Below the pieces are notes generated by a model. It saw nothing but the letters and a program-made list of their open reading frames with translations, made no database searches and was not told the origin of the DNA. Shown piece by piece: positions 9,020 through 18,034 of a stretch of 64,000 nucleotides of DNA (position 1 is the stretch's first letter; each line of letters opens with the position of its first letter). A program made the position numbers and the translations under genes. The stretch spans positions 1-64,000 of the forward strand of contig SCKX01000001.1 of the NCBI GenBank assembly GCA_004100325.1. Reading direction: 5' to 3'. This stretch comes from Candidatus Microsaccharimonas sossegonensis (GTDB taxonomy: Bacteria; Patescibacteriota; Saccharimonadia; Saccharimonadales; Saccharimonadaceae).

Positions 9020-9048
9020 ATTATAGAGATAAATACAAAAAAAATCAA
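9020..9048 (-). promoter_or_regulatory. Promoter of tRNA-Leu
   Basis: TTGATT and TATAAT are separated by 17 bases on the minus strand, and the tRNA begins about 11 bases after the -10 box. Confidence 0.75.
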
Positions 9049-9050
9049 TT

Positions 9051-9113
9051 GAAAAGCCTGTCACGCAGGCGGAGGAGCTCCGATGAGTTCGACTCCGCCT
9101 GCGATGAACAGGC
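9051..9113 (-). terminator. Long GC-rich terminator behind the broken gene
   Basis: On the minus strand GCCTGT...ACAGGC encloses a second strong stem CGCAGGCGGAG...CTCCGCCTGCG, followed by TTTTC. It starts at the stop codon of the broken GC-rich gene and separates it from tRNA-Leu. Confidence 0.8.
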
Positions 9114-9347
9114 TTATTTGCTTGCGTTTTGCATACCGCCATGACCGTGCTTCGCCCCGGGGATGAGCGACTTAACAGCGTATGCCGCCAGTTTTAACTT
9201 GCTACGCGTCCAAGGCTGGGTGTTGAGCTCCGAGTTGTCGAACGGGATCTTCCCGAACTTGTCGTCAAAGACTTCGTGATTTCCCGCTGCGTCACCACGA
9301 TTGGAACGCTGCTGAACGCTTCTGCATCTGTTAAAGTTGGCCTTGCG
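9114..9347 (-). pseudogene. GC-rich gene remnant between two tRNAs
   Basis: From about 9347 down to TAA at 9114-9116 one minus-strand frame is open and reads like coding DNA, with strongly GC-biased third positions (TTC GAC AAG ATC), unlike its neighbours. It has no ATG, GTG or TTG before the last few codons. An ATG at 9327 in another frame runs only 11 codons, which suggests a frameshift or a lost 5' end. The C-terminal half contains KSLIPGAKHGHGGMQNASK. This resembles KSLIPETKQGKRGYRTQNS in the small protein at 58.7 kb, so both may come from one transferred family. The function is unknown. An RNA gene is an alternative, but no tRNA-like or tmRNA features are visible. Confidence 0.5.
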
Positions 9348-9350
9348 CAG

Positions 9351-9376
9351 ACAAAAAACCCGTCATTTCTGACGGA
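9351..9376 (-). terminator. Terminator after tRNA-Val
   Basis: CCGTCAGAAATGACGG followed by GTTTTTTG on the minus strand, ten bases after the CCA end of tRNA-Val. Confidence 0.85.
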
Positions 9377-9385
9377 TGGTTTGTG

Positions 9386-9462
9386 TGGTGGGCGCTGAGG
9401 GATTCGAACCCCCGACCCTCTCGGTGTAAACGAGATGCTCTAGCCAACTGAGCTAAGCGCCC
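9386..9462 (-). tRNA. tRNA-Val (TAC)
   Basis: Acceptor GGGCGCT/AGCGCCC, D stem GCTC/GAGC, anticodon stem TCTCG/CGAGA around TTTACAC (anticodon TAC), T arm GGGGG-TTCGAAT-CCCTC, and encoded CCA at 9386-9388. Confidence 0.96.
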
Positions 9463-9512
9463 TCATAGGAGGCAATTATATCGTACCTCACCCCTTAAAT
9501 CAATACGGATGA

Positions 9513-11312
9513 TTACGGTGTCTGTTCAACTAAGCGATCGCCCACCGTCCAATATAGAACATTGGCGTATCGGTCAGCGGCCGAAACAAGCACCTGCTTA
9601 TCAGGCATCGCTTGGGCACTCGTGCTACGCACATACTGAGTTGTCGCCTGGAAAAGTCCAATCGCCGGTGCGTCAGCCATCCACTGTTTTGCAAAAGTGA
9701 TATATTTCGCGTTACGAATGTTAGGTTCAATCCTTGTACGCGCACTGGCGAGCGCTTCGTCAGCAATCGGATTGGAATAGTTAGAGAAGTTAAAGCCATT
9801 ACTTGCCTGAGAAGAATGCCAGTATGCATAGACATCCGGATCACCACCAATCGTCAGCTGATACAGTAGCACATCGTAGGCACGAGGCTGCAAAATATTT
9901 TGCGCGACGTTTTGCGATGTATCAGATGGATCGACCACACTTGTCGTCACTGTCATACCCAATCCGCGCCATTGGTCCACTACATTGGATAGTGCTTTTT
10001 CAAAGTCATTATTTTTTGTTGTCACGACTTTCACACGCAGCAAGTTGCCATCTTTCTTGCGAACGTTACCCTCTAATTTCCAGCCGGCTTGGTCAAGCAG
10101 CTTTCCGGCTCCTGTTTTATCGTAGGCAACTTTAGAGGGAACGTCACCCGTGACTTGTCCGGTAATAAATGGAAGGTAAATTTCGGGTGTGTTCTTGCCG
10201 ACGGCATCTCTGACAGCTGCGGTATCAGTACCCATTTGCAGAGCTTTTCTCACCGTTTTGTCCGACATTACACCAACGGTCGTGTTAAAGAGCGCGTAGA
10301 TGCCGGCATTGATAGCTTTGCGCTCTACCACATAACGATCACCAGTAATCTTTGCGGTGTCTGAAACTGACAATTCGGCAGTCGCATTTACCTCGGAATT
10401 CTTTAAAGCACGTATGATGGCCTCGGTGTTAGCATAGACGTGCAGTTGAAGACGGTCGAGTTTAGGAGCACCACGATAATAAGCATCGTTTCTCGCTAGG
10501 TGAATAATACTTCGTCCAGTGGTAGTATCGACATTTTGTATCAACCGCAGCGTAAACGGACCACTCCCCACCGGGTTGGTACTAAATGCATTTTCGCGAA
10601 GCGCACTTGGGGCAACATCGCGTAAAATATGTTCTGGTAAGATAGGTAGGAAGTTTAAAGCATTAGGAAAAGCAGCATAGACATCCGGAAGTGTAAACTG
10701 AACTGTCAGATCATTAACCGCAGTTACTGTAATATCTTTCCATCCCGTAATGGTTGCGCGCGTTGCCGGATTTTTTAATACGTTAACGGTATATACGACG
10801 TCTTTGGCACGTACATAGACGCCGTCCTGCCACTTCGCGTCTGGTCGCAGCGTCACGGTATATGTTTTTTGATCCTTACTGATCGTCATACTCGTTGCAA
10901 GATCGTAATTAAGCTTACCGGACGTATCATAGGACAATAACCGTGAAAACAGTAAATAACTTGCCGATTCTTCAGCGCTTGTACTTGCGAAAATAGGATT
11001 CAAGGTAGTAACCGGACCCAGCACTGCTTCGGCATAAGTACCATTGTTGGCATTTGCAACCGTTCGATAACTCTGTTGATACCACAGTAGCTGAAGTCCG
11101 CTCGCGCCGATAATGAGTCCGACAGCAAGCACCCATAAAATGATATGTCGACGCACCTCCCGAATACTGTCCATACGTCTAAAAACAAAACGACGGGCAT
11201 GTCGTACGGTTGCGCCTTCAACTTTTCTCATACGGCGCGAAAGCTCTTTAGAGTTAAAGCTTAACTTTGGAATACGACGCCATTTACTCGGTTGGTTTTC
11301 AGCCACTTTCAA
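9513..11312 (-). CDS. Membrane-anchored peptide-type ABC substrate-binding protein
   Basis: 599 residues. An unusually long, basic cytoplasmic N-terminus (about 50 residues) is followed by one membrane segment (HIILWVLAVGLIIGASGLQLLW). The remainder is a family 5 (DppA/OppA-like) extracellular solute-binding fold, with the typical opening LGPVTTLNPIFA, DAKWQDG and ILPEHIL. It would bind peptides or similar solutes outside the membrane. No lipobox is seen, so the signal-anchor replaces lipidation. No permease or ATPase genes lie nearby, so its transporter, if any, is encoded elsewhere. Confidence 0.88.
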   Translation of the reverse strand: MKVAENQPSKWRRIPKLSFNSKELSRRMRKVEGATVRHARRFVFRRMDSIREVRRHIILWVLAVGLIIGASGLQLLWYQQSYRTVANANNGTYAEAVLGPVTTLNPIFASTSAEESASYLLFSRLLSYDTSGKLNYDLATSMTISKDQKTYTVTLRPDAKWQDGVYVRAKDVVYTVNVLKNPATRATITGWKDITVTAVNDLTVQFTLPDVYAAFPNALNFLPILPEHILRDVAPSALRENAFSTNPVGSGPFTLRLIQNVDTTTGRSIIHLARNDAYYRGAPKLDRLQLHVYANTEAIIRALKNSEVNATAELSVSDTAKITGDRYVVERKAINAGIYALFNTTVGVMSDKTVRKALQMGTDTAAVRDAVGKNTPEIYLPFITGQVTGDVPSKVAYDKTGAGKLLDQAGWKLEGNVRKKDGNLLRVKVVTTKNNDFEKALSNVVDQWRGLGMTVTTSVVDPSDTSQNVAQNILQPRAYDVLLYQLTIGGDPDVYAYWHSSQASNGFNFSNYSNPIADEALASARTRIEPNIRNAKYITFAKQWMADAPAIGLFQATTQYVRSTSAQAMPDKQVLVSAADRYANVLYWTVGDRLVEQTP

Positions 11313-11333
11313 TTATGCTCCTTCAGCTTGTCA

Positions 11334-11564
11334 TTATTTTGACGGCAGCAACAAGCCAACCACAATCGCAAGTACGAAAATTGCCGCAAAAACAACACTG
11401 ACTTCAAATAGGTTGCGATCGATACCACGACGTGTTGTGTACAATTCTCCCGAGCTGCCAAACCCTGCACCAAGCGTGGCACCTCGCTGCTGAAGCAAAA
11501 TAGAAGCTATCATGAGAACAGCCGATGCGATAGTGATAATTTGTAAAATTGTATCAATGGTCAT
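11334..11564 (-). CDS. secG: Preprotein translocase subunit SecG
   Basis: 76-residue membrane protein with two membrane segments flanking the SecG loop. The LLQQRGATLGAGFG signature is present and is the main evidence. It associates with SecYE and aids protein export. The start at 11564 has CAGGAGC just upstream; an earlier in-frame start at 11606 would add residues not seen in the family. The start overlaps the stop of the upstream small membrane-protein gene by 11 bases, indicating an operon. Confidence 0.93.
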   Translation of the reverse strand: MTIDTILQIITIASAVLMIASILLQQRGATLGAGFGSSGELYTTRRGIDRNLFEVSVVFAAIFVLAIVVGLLLPSK

Positions 11565-11952
11565 AATGTGCTCCTGATGTACCGCCACGAATTTCAACTG
11601 CGGCACTTACTATATAGTTTATCAAACTTAAAATGATTCCGGTAAGAATTGAGTTAAGAAATGACATTGAAAAGCCTGGCGTCAAAGCTATAGAAACGTA
11701 GACAAGGACGCCATTAACAATAATAACGAACAACCCTAAGCTTAAAAGAATCGCCGGCAATGATAATATGACAGCTAATGGTTTGAAAACACTATTGATA
11801 ATAGAGAAAATTAACCCAGCTAGAAGAAATCCCCCCATGCCAGCCGTTACTTCCACGTTTTGGATACCCGTTCCAAGTAGTCTGAACGCTATCCAAAGAC
11901 CAAATGAGTTAAGTACCCATCGGACAACAAAAATAAGGATGTGCTTTTTCAT
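11554..11952 (-). CDS. Phage-holin-4-2/YvlD-like small membrane protein
   Basis: 132 residues with four predicted membrane segments (about 8-25, 38-60, 62-85, 98-118). The pattern, including FSIINSVFKPLAVILSLP, is typical of the family named phage holin 4_2 (PF04020). Most members are ordinary cellular membrane proteins of unclear role, so a lysis function should not be assumed. It overlaps the secG start. Confidence 0.8.
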   Translation of the reverse strand: MKKHILIFVVRWVLNSFGLWIAFRLLGTGIQNVEVTAGMGGFLLAGLIFSIINSVFKPLAVILSLPAILLSLGLFVIIVNGVLVYVSIALTPGFSMSFLNSILTGIILSLINYIVSAAVEIRGGTSGAHYDH

Positions 11953-11984
11953 AACGTTATGTTTAGTATAACATGCATGTGTGG

Positions 11985-13178
11985 CTACATGTTGGTCGGA
12001 AGCGCCGCCGATAGGTTTTCATAGCCATCTTGCGTAATTAAAATATCGTCCTCGATACGAACGCCAATTCCCTCTTCAGGAATATAAATTCCTGGCTCAA
12101 CCGTCAAAATCATACCGGGCTGGAATGTTTCCGGACTGCCAAGCGAATCATGAACATCAATGCCCAGACCATGACTTACTGAGTGAGGGAAATACTTGCG
12201 ATAATCGTCTTTCTCTCTTAAAAGATCAAGGTTATGTAATGCGGCTCGCATAATCTCGTCAACTTGTTGAAAATATTTTTTCACATTCACACCAGGCCCA
12301 AGAAGTCCTATGATCTTGTGGTGCGCGGTTTCAACTTCGTGATGCACGGCCATATGTCGTTTTGAAACTTTACCGACTGCGTATGTTCTCGTTATATCTG
12401 CTGCATAGCCTTGATACCTCGCGCCAACATCAAGCAACACGAACTCGCCAGGAACAAGTGCGGCTTGATTTTTAACATAATGCAGCGTGCAAGCATTTTT
12501 ACCGGCAGCCACAATCGGATCATAGGCATGCCCAATCGCCCCTTGTTTTCGGAATTGATAGCTAACATCAGCTTCAATTTCGTACTCGTATGAATAGTTA
12601 CGAAGGTTGCTACGAACCGTTTCAAATCCATTGATGGTCAGCTGAATGGCACGACGTATCATGTCGATCTCTTCTGGAGTTTTTATCGATCGAATTTTTG
12701 CCATTTCCTGACGAATATCTTTGACATGTACGAATGTACTTCGCAGCATCTTGACCATTTCTACGGGGCCAGGATTGAGCCCAAAATGATACTGTTCTGT
12801 ACGCGGATCTTCCCCAATCGTCGCAATACTCATGTCTGATTCTTTTAATGTTTTAATGAGTTTTTCACCTTCCGCATGTTGAAGTACAACATCGACTCCG
12901 CTGATTGCTTTTGCCTCATCGTCAGATAAAGAGCCATCAAAAATACGACGTACTTCATCAACATCAGGTGCCACAAGGTACGATGCTTCCTTTTTAATAA
13001 TCAACCACCACCCCGGATAAGTAATGCTGGTTAGGTACCAAAAGTTTGCTTCTTGTTCAAAAGCAAACGAGGCATCGTGAGAGCGTTGCATAGAAATGTT
13101 GCCAGCCATAGCAATAGCGTCAACCTGTGCAGCGTCAAATAATGCCCGCCGGTTACGTCTGAAAAAATCCTGATTCAT
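11985..13178 (-). CDS. pepP: M24 family aminopeptidase (Xaa-Pro aminopeptidase type)
   Basis: About 397 residues. The N-terminal AMP_N domain (about 1-130) precedes the pita-bread M24 domain. Metal ligands are visible in DVGARYQGYAADITRTYAVG (two Asp), HSVSHGLGIDVHD (His) and TVEPGIY...RIEDDI (two Glu). It removes an N-terminal residue before proline, and may help use imported peptides. The start at 13178 follows TTGGAAAT; the frame extends nine codons further to 13205 without a better site. Confidence 0.93.
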   Translation of the reverse strand: MNQDFFRRNRRALFDAAQVDAIAMAGNISMQRSHDASFAFEQEANFWYLTSITYPGWWLIIKKEASYLVAPDVDEVRRIFDGSLSDDEAKAISGVDVVLQHAEGEKLIKTLKESDMSIATIGEDPRTEQYHFGLNPGPVEMVKMLRSTFVHVKDIRQEMAKIRSIKTPEEIDMIRRAIQLTINGFETVRSNLRNYSYEYEIEADVSYQFRKQGAIGHAYDPIVAAGKNACTLHYVKNQAALVPGEFVLLDVGARYQGYAADITRTYAVGKVSKRHMAVHHEVETAHHKIIGLLGPGVNVKKYFQQVDEIMRAALHNLDLLREKDDYRKYFPHSVSHGLGIDVHDSLGSPETFQPGMILTVEPGIYIPEEGIGVRIEDDILITQDGYENLSAALPTNM

Positions 13179-13222
13179 TATTTCCAATTGTAGAACGTTA
13201 CACACGTACTGTCGATAAACAA

Positions 13223-14191
13223 CTACTCTGCTTTTTTGGTGCGCGCAAACGCCGGATTAGAAAATGCCGCGCGCGTTTGGTCAAAATTAGCGGTCACTGC
13301 TTGGGCACGCATGAAGTAGCCAGTATACGGCTGTAATCCTTTGATCAAACCCGATGTAGTTATCACGCGCAACTCTGTTACATTATTCATAAAATTTATA
13401 TCAGTGGTGTACTGTAATACGTAATACTCGGCACCAGGAACTGCGTCCCATGAATAGCTTAATTCTGTACTCGATACGATAGTGGCCGTCATTTTTAAAG
13501 GGGGCTGTGAATAGAGATTTGTTTGCGCCTGAAGGGTTGACGACCACGTACTTTGACCATTTGGATTGGTTGCAGCCACCCGGCAATAGTACGAGGTATT
13601 AGCTACAAGATTGTCGATTCTGAAAGATTGATTAATTGTAGATTGTGAACTGAGACCTATTGTAAAACTCTGATTTTTCGCACATTGCACAGTATACCCA
13701 GTTGCATAAAGACTAGCCATCCATGAAAGTGTTATATCATTCACTCCACTAGAAGAGACTGCTACACTTCCAGGTACTGATGGTAGGGTTGATGTTTTAC
13801 CAGATGTGCAATTTCCACTTATAGGTCCGTCCTCGGGCGTCTTTTCGTTCATATAGAACGCGACTTTTGAATCAACATTACTCGTTGCCGAAATACAATA
13901 CGAGGTGCCAGTGACACTTACCTTTGCATCAATCTTTACTATACCAGTAGACGCAATGGTTGATGGTAGTGTTTGTTTATATAGGTTATTCATCGCCGAG
14001 GACTTAATAATTTTATTCTGTCGAATAAGTTCGGTTTTCACACTGTTCTCCAGATTAACGCGTTGAGCCTGCTGTATTATGAAAAAAACTACAGCCGCAA
14101 TAATCCCCACTGCGAGGAGGCCGATAATTATCCAACGCAAAGTATGACGTTTTTGTTGTGGTTCTTCTATAGTTATCGTGGTTGGCTGCAT
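13223..14191 (-). CDS. Membrane-anchored fibronectin type III protein
   Basis: 322 residues. One membrane segment at about 18-40 is preceded by a short cytoplasmic N-terminus. A pilin-like spacer region follows (residues 45-125, with paired cysteines in SYCISA...SGNCTSG), then two fibronectin III domains at about 138-227 and 232-320. The spacer and first FnIII domain resemble the same region of the adjacent collar-headed prepilin, so the two genes look like diverged paralogues. This one lacks the prepilin cleavage motif. The start has AAGGA upstream, and only nine bases separate it from the stop of the prepilin gene, so co-expression is likely. A role in surface adhesion is inferred. Confidence 0.8.
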   Translation of the reverse strand: MQPTTITIEEPQQKRHTLRWIIIGLLAVGIIAAVVFFIIQQAQRVNLENSVKTELIRQNKIIKSSAMNNLYKQTLPSTIASTGIVKIDAKVSVTGTSYCISATSNVDSKVAFYMNEKTPEDGPISGNCTSGKTSTLPSVPGSVAVSSSGVNDITLSWMASLYATGYTVQCAKNQSFTIGLSSQSTINQSFRIDNLVANTSYYCRVAATNPNGQSTWSSTLQAQTNLYSQPPLKMTATIVSSTELSYSWDAVPGAEYYVLQYTTDINFMNNVTELRVITTSGLIKGLQPYTGYFMRAQAVTANFDQTRAAFSNPAFARTKKAE

Positions 14192-14200
14192 ACAAATTCC

Positions 14201-16384
14201 TTAATACTTCACTGCAAAGTACTTAGTAATAGATGGCTGGATAACATTGTGTGCTTGATCACCACCGGTTGAGCCTGTGGTTTGATTTTGGGAGTAGGTT
14301 GCCGAACTTGCGTCGGATTTGTAATCAATGCGAATTGAGCTTCCGCCACTATTTGCGGTCACGTATTGATCATGACTATGCGAAGGCAATTCCGCAAGCG
14401 TCGTCACATGCGTCTTTTCACCGTATTTTTTTCCTATCATATTAAATTCTGCATCTATAGAGCTAAGATTTACTGCCACCCGACCTCGTGAGTCGGGTAG
14501 ATTGAAGGTCGTAGATCCGTTTCCAGCACCATAGGTTGTGCCGATCACGGCAAAGAGGGCTGCGTATGTGGTGCGAGATACAGCCGAACCATCCTCGAGG
14601 AGATAGCCCGAAGGTGCCGCTGACCACCATCCTTCAATCGTTGAGCCTGTCGTCATGCCCACATCGTCATTACTTCCGGTGCTTGCCGTTGCTTTAATGA
14701 CAGACAATTTAACAATTGAAGGTTGAATAACATTATGTGCCTGGTTCCCACCCTGTGAACCAGTTTGTATGCCTTGGTCATAGGTTCCACCTGCCGCATC
14801 AGCCGCATAGTCGGTTCGAATACCAGGACCGGCTGCTACGGAAGCAGTCACAATTTGTAGGTGACTATGCGACGCCATTTCTGCGATTGTCAGCAGGTGT
14901 GTCTTCTCGCCGTATTTTAGACCCAGCGTCGCAAACTGCGTATCAGCTGTATTTCTGTTTACACCCACCCGTCCGCGTGAGTCAGGAAGATTGAAAGTTG
15001 AGGTGCCATCACCCGCACCATAGGTTGTGCCTATTGCCGCGAATAAATCAGCGTAGGTTGTGCGCGATACAGCCGAACCATCTTCAACAAGGTAGCCGGT
15101 TGGTGCTGATGACCAATAGCCTTGCAGGGTTGTTCCAGCAGCAGTTGTAGAGGTCGTTCCAAAAGGGGCACGGTATTTGATGGCATATAGTTTTACCATT
15201 GATGGCTGGATCACATTGTAAGGCGTGTTACCTCCGCTGCTATTTGTTTGTACGCCTTGAGCATAAATGCCACCATTGCCATCTCTGCTGTAATCGTTTC
15301 GTATAGCAGTGCCTCCAGAGTTGGCAGTGACGTATTGCTGGTGATTATGTGACGGCATTTCAGCAATCGTTAATAAATGTGTTTTTTCACCGTATTTTTT
15401 ACCAATAGCATTAAACTCGACATCAGAGGGATTAAAGTTCACAGTCACTCTCCCGCGTGAGTCGGGTAGGTTGAAGGTTGAGGAACCATCGCCTCCGCCA
15501 TAGGTTGTACCTATTGCAGCGAATAAATCAGCGTAGGTTGTGCGCGATACAGCCGAACCATCTTCAATCAGATACCCGTCGGGTGGACTAGACCAATATC
15601 CAGCTATCGAAGAACCTACAGGGATCGAATCATACGCATAACAATTCGGATAGGTGCCGTATTGGTTTGAATCGGCACATGTACGTGACTGTGTATCGCT
15701 ACTATTCGTATTGCTCCAGTCACTTTGCCCATTTGCGTTTACGGCTCGCACTCGACAGTAATACGTTGTCGTTGCATTTGCGCCTGACAAGGTGGCATTG
15801 GTTGTCGTCCCACCGGATACGGTTTGTTGTAGTAAACCAGTAATAAAACTAGGATCATATGCACACTGCGCAAGATATTGTGTTGCGTAATTAGGTGATG
15901 CCAGCGTCCAATTCAGGGAAATTGAAGTCGAACTCGTCGTAAAGCTGACATTACTCACCGCGCTTGGCACTGGAACTGTTGTCCTCGCTGCACATGTGCC
16001 TGAAGTCGCGCCTTTAGCCTGCGTTACATTATCAATATAATATGTAATCGATGCCGACTGCGTGGTAGTTCCATCGATACAAAACGATTTTGTATCTGGA
16101 GCTGTTAACACAACTGTGTTATTTGCACTCGGCGAAAAAGAGGTCGGGAGTGTCATCGGATAGGCATTGCTAAATGTTCTACTCGACTCCATGGCTGAAG
16201 CGGCGTGAACAAGGTCACTTTTTAAAGAATTCGTCGCGACAGAATTGCGCCATGCACCATATGATACCAAAACAACACCAGCAAGAATTGCGATCACTGC
16301 AATGACGACAATCAGCTCGACAATAGTAAACCCAGACCGTAACTTGCTTTGTAGCGTACTCACCATAGAAAACTCTGCCTTCAT
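14201..16384 (-). CDS. Type IV prepilin with FnIII domain and three phage tail-collar repeats
   Basis: 727 residues. The prepilin motif SG|FTIVELIVV with cleavage after Gly18 and the hydrophobic helix place it in the type IV pilin or pseudopilin class. A pilin-like segment with cysteines runs to about 132, then an FnIII domain (about 141-232). Three copies of a tail-collar domain follow at about 255-405, 415-567 and 580-727, with period near 160 residues and shared marks such as EDGSAVSRTTYADLFAAIGTTYG and FNLPDSRGRV. Collar domains occur in phage tail fibres and in some microcystin-dependent-like proteins. The architecture suggests a tip adhesin of a pilus. An alternative start is Met7 (16366). 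The gene precedes the FnIII membrane protein by nine bases. Confidence 0.92.
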   Translation of the reverse strand: MKAEFSMVSTLQSKLRSGFTIVELIVVIAVIAILAGVVLVSYGAWRNSVATNSLKSDLVHAASAMESSRTFSNAYPMTLPTSFSPSANNTVVLTAPDTKSFCIDGTTTQSASITYYIDNVTQAKGATSGTCAARTTVPVPSAVSNVSFTTSSTSISLNWTLASPNYATQYLAQCAYDPSFITGLLQQTVSGGTTTNATLSGANATTTYYCRVRAVNANGQSDWSNTNSSDTQSRTCADSNQYGTYPNCYAYDSIPVGSSIAGYWSSPPDGYLIEDGSAVSRTTYADLFAAIGTTYGGGDGSSTFNLPDSRGRVTVNFNPSDVEFNAIGKKYGEKTHLLTIAEMPSHNHQQYVTANSGGTAIRNDYSRDGNGGIYAQGVQTNSSGGNTPYNVIQPSMVKLYAIKYRAPFGTTSTTAAGTTLQGYWSSAPTGYLVEDGSAVSRTTYADLFAAIGTTYGAGDGTSTFNLPDSRGRVGVNRNTADTQFATLGLKYGEKTHLLTIAEMASHSHLQIVTASVAAGPGIRTDYAADAAGGTYDQGIQTGSQGGNQAHNVIQPSIVKLSVIKATASTGSNDDVGMTTGSTIEGWWSAAPSGYLLEDGSAVSRTTYAALFAVIGTTYGAGNGSTTFNLPDSRGRVAVNLSSIDAEFNMIGKKYGEKTHVTTLAELPSHSHDQYVTANSGGSSIRIDYKSDASSATYSQNQTTGSTGGDQAHNVIQPSITKYFAVKY
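14204..15622 (-). repeat. Three tandem collar-domain repeats in DNA
   Basis: Units at about 15170-15622, 14684-15142 and 14204-14647 share long nearly identical stretches, such as the one encoding EDGSAVSRTTYA. The copies could recombine, so unit number may differ between strains. Confidence 0.85.
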
Positions 16385-16426
16385 AATATAGCGATGGTTG
16401 CCTTAGCACAAGCTTTATAAAGGTAG

Positions 16427-17995
16427 CTATACCCTCGGTTTAATAATCGGCAAAATGAGTTTGGCTTTCTTTTTACCGATTGCCTGAATAACCGCCGATT
16501 CTTCCGCTAATAGTACGCCGCGCATGCTGCCAAAGGTGCGGATAAGTTTTCGCCTGGTCGCTGGTCCAACGCCAGGAATTTCCTCAAGCACATTGGCTGT
16601 TTGTTTGGCACGTTTTAACACTGTATGATAGCTGACCGCAAAACGATGCGATTCATCACGAATCCGCTGGAAAAGTTTTGTGACATCAGTATATTTTGAA
16701 TGACTTGTCGCCGCTCGTAGATTCTTTGAGTGTGACGATGCGTTGAACTGCCCAACATGTAAATTTATAATATAGTACTCACCTGATATCGTCACCGCAA
16801 TATCATCGGTCGGGTTGTTCATAGATTCTATTAGTGTATCTGTCCCAATATTAGATCGAGTTCGATGGACAATGATTTCTTCCTCTCGCTTGGCGATGCT
16901 AATCGTTGGAATGTTCAAATGATACGCTTCGACTGCTTTTAGCGCCGCATCGAGTTGCCCTTTACCACCATCAATCAAAATCAGATCGGGTTTGCCCCAT
17001 GCTTTCAGATTCTTTTCACTCAAGCGCCGTTGCAGCGTTTCTTGCATATTGTAATAGTCATCATTTTGTTCGATGCGAGTTTTAAATTTACGATAGTTTG
17101 CTCGGTCACTGACGCCATTCGTAAACACCACCATACTGGCAACCACATTCGTTCCGCCCATATGGCTAATGTCGTAACCTTCGATACGGACTGGTATGTT
17201 AGAAAGTCCTAATAGTGTCGCGAGGTTGGTCAGTGCTTTGTCTTTGCTAATATCAAGGAACTCGCGATCACCAAACATGATCTTGTGCTGTAAAGACCGC
17301 AGGTCGTTGATGTTATTACGCACACGAGCGGCGGTTTCAAAATCATGCATCTTGGCAGCTTGGTGCATTTCTTTTTCTAGTTCACGCAGGATCGCACTAC
17401 GTCCACCCTCCATGTACCGAATCAGTCGCTTCAAGGTGGCTTTATACTCTGCCTGTGAAGTACCCGGTCGCGGACTCAGTCCAATATGCGCGTCCAGATC
17501 CGGACGACCATTGTCTTTTGGCGGCGTCGTGTAGTACGGAAAAACTTTACGAAGATAGCGCAGCGCTTTTTTAATTGCAAAACCGTTATAATATGGTCCA
17601 AAATACTCTGCGTTGTCATCGATGGGGTTACGCGTAAAGCTGACGGTTGGCCACTGACTTTTCATATCGATGCGGATAAATGTTTGTGACTTATCGTCAC
17701 GTAGCAAAATATTAAACCGTGGCAGGTAGCGCTTGACCATTTCTGATTCAAGAAATAATGCATCAATTTCACTTTCCGTTTCGACCCAATCGGTATCATC
17801 AATCTCTTCGACTAAAGCCCGTGTCTTGATGTCCATGTCACGGGTACTTTGAAAATACTGACGTACCCTGTTTTTTAAAAGTGCCGCTTTCCCAATGTAT
17901 ATAATTTCTCCAGATTTTGACTTATGAAAATAAACACCAGGCGAGCGCGGCAAAGTTTTTAATTTATCTTGAAGCTTCTTACTTTTTGACTCCAT
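16427..17995 (-). CDS. uvrC: Excinuclease ABC subunit C
   Basis: 522 residues, somewhat shorter than the usual 590-610. GIY-YIG nuclease domain at about 12-90 (SPGVYF...IIYIGKA), UVR domain near 205-245, UvrC RNase-H-like nuclease domain (GYDISHMGGTNVVASMVVF, LILIDGGKGQLD) and a C-terminal helix-hairpin-helix region (EEIPGVGPATRRKLI) are all present. It cuts on both sides of UvrB-marked lesions. UvrA is in the same window. TATAAT at 18002-18007 lies six bases before the ATG, giving a leaderless message. Confidence 0.96.
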   Translation of the reverse strand: MESKSKKLQDKLKTLPRSPGVYFHKSKSGEIIYIGKAALLKNRVRQYFQSTRDMDIKTRALVEEIDDTDWVETESEIDALFLESEMVKRYLPRFNILLRDDKSQTFIRIDMKSQWPTVSFTRNPIDDNAEYFGPYYNGFAIKKALRYLRKVFPYYTTPPKDNGRPDLDAHIGLSPRPGTSQAEYKATLKRLIRYMEGGRSAILRELEKEMHQAAKMHDFETAARVRNNINDLRSLQHKIMFGDREFLDISKDKALTNLATLLGLSNIPVRIEGYDISHMGGTNVVASMVVFTNGVSDRANYRKFKTRIEQNDDYYNMQETLQRRLSEKNLKAWGKPDLILIDGGKGQLDAALKAVEAYHLNIPTISIAKREEEIIVHRTRSNIGTDTLIESMNNPTDDIAVTISGEYYIINLHVGQFNASSHSKNLRAATSHSKYTDVTKLFQRIRDESHRFAVSYHTVLKRAKQTANVLEEIPGVGPATRRKLIRTFGSMRGVLLAEESAVIQAIGKKKAKLILPIIKPRV

Positions 17996-18034
17996 ACATC
18001 TATTATATCGGTCGACGGCTTAGTATAATAGTAC

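Noticed and set aside
8909-9142. 77-codon frame over tRNA-Leu
   Set aside because: It is the antisense or shifted reading of a tRNA and its terminator; tRNA structure explains the sequence.
9051-9347. Possible tmRNA between tRNA-Leu and tRNA-Val
   Set aside because: There is no acceptor stem, no T arm in sense orientation and no tag ending in Ala-Ala before the stop; the GC-rich codon pattern favours a gene remnant.
11554-11952. Phage lysis holin
   Set aside because: The family name includes holin but the gene sits in a secG operon without endolysin or other phage genes.
14204-15622. CRISPR-like or satellite repeat
   Set aside because: The repeats are about 450-490 bases each, stay in frame and encode a known protein domain.
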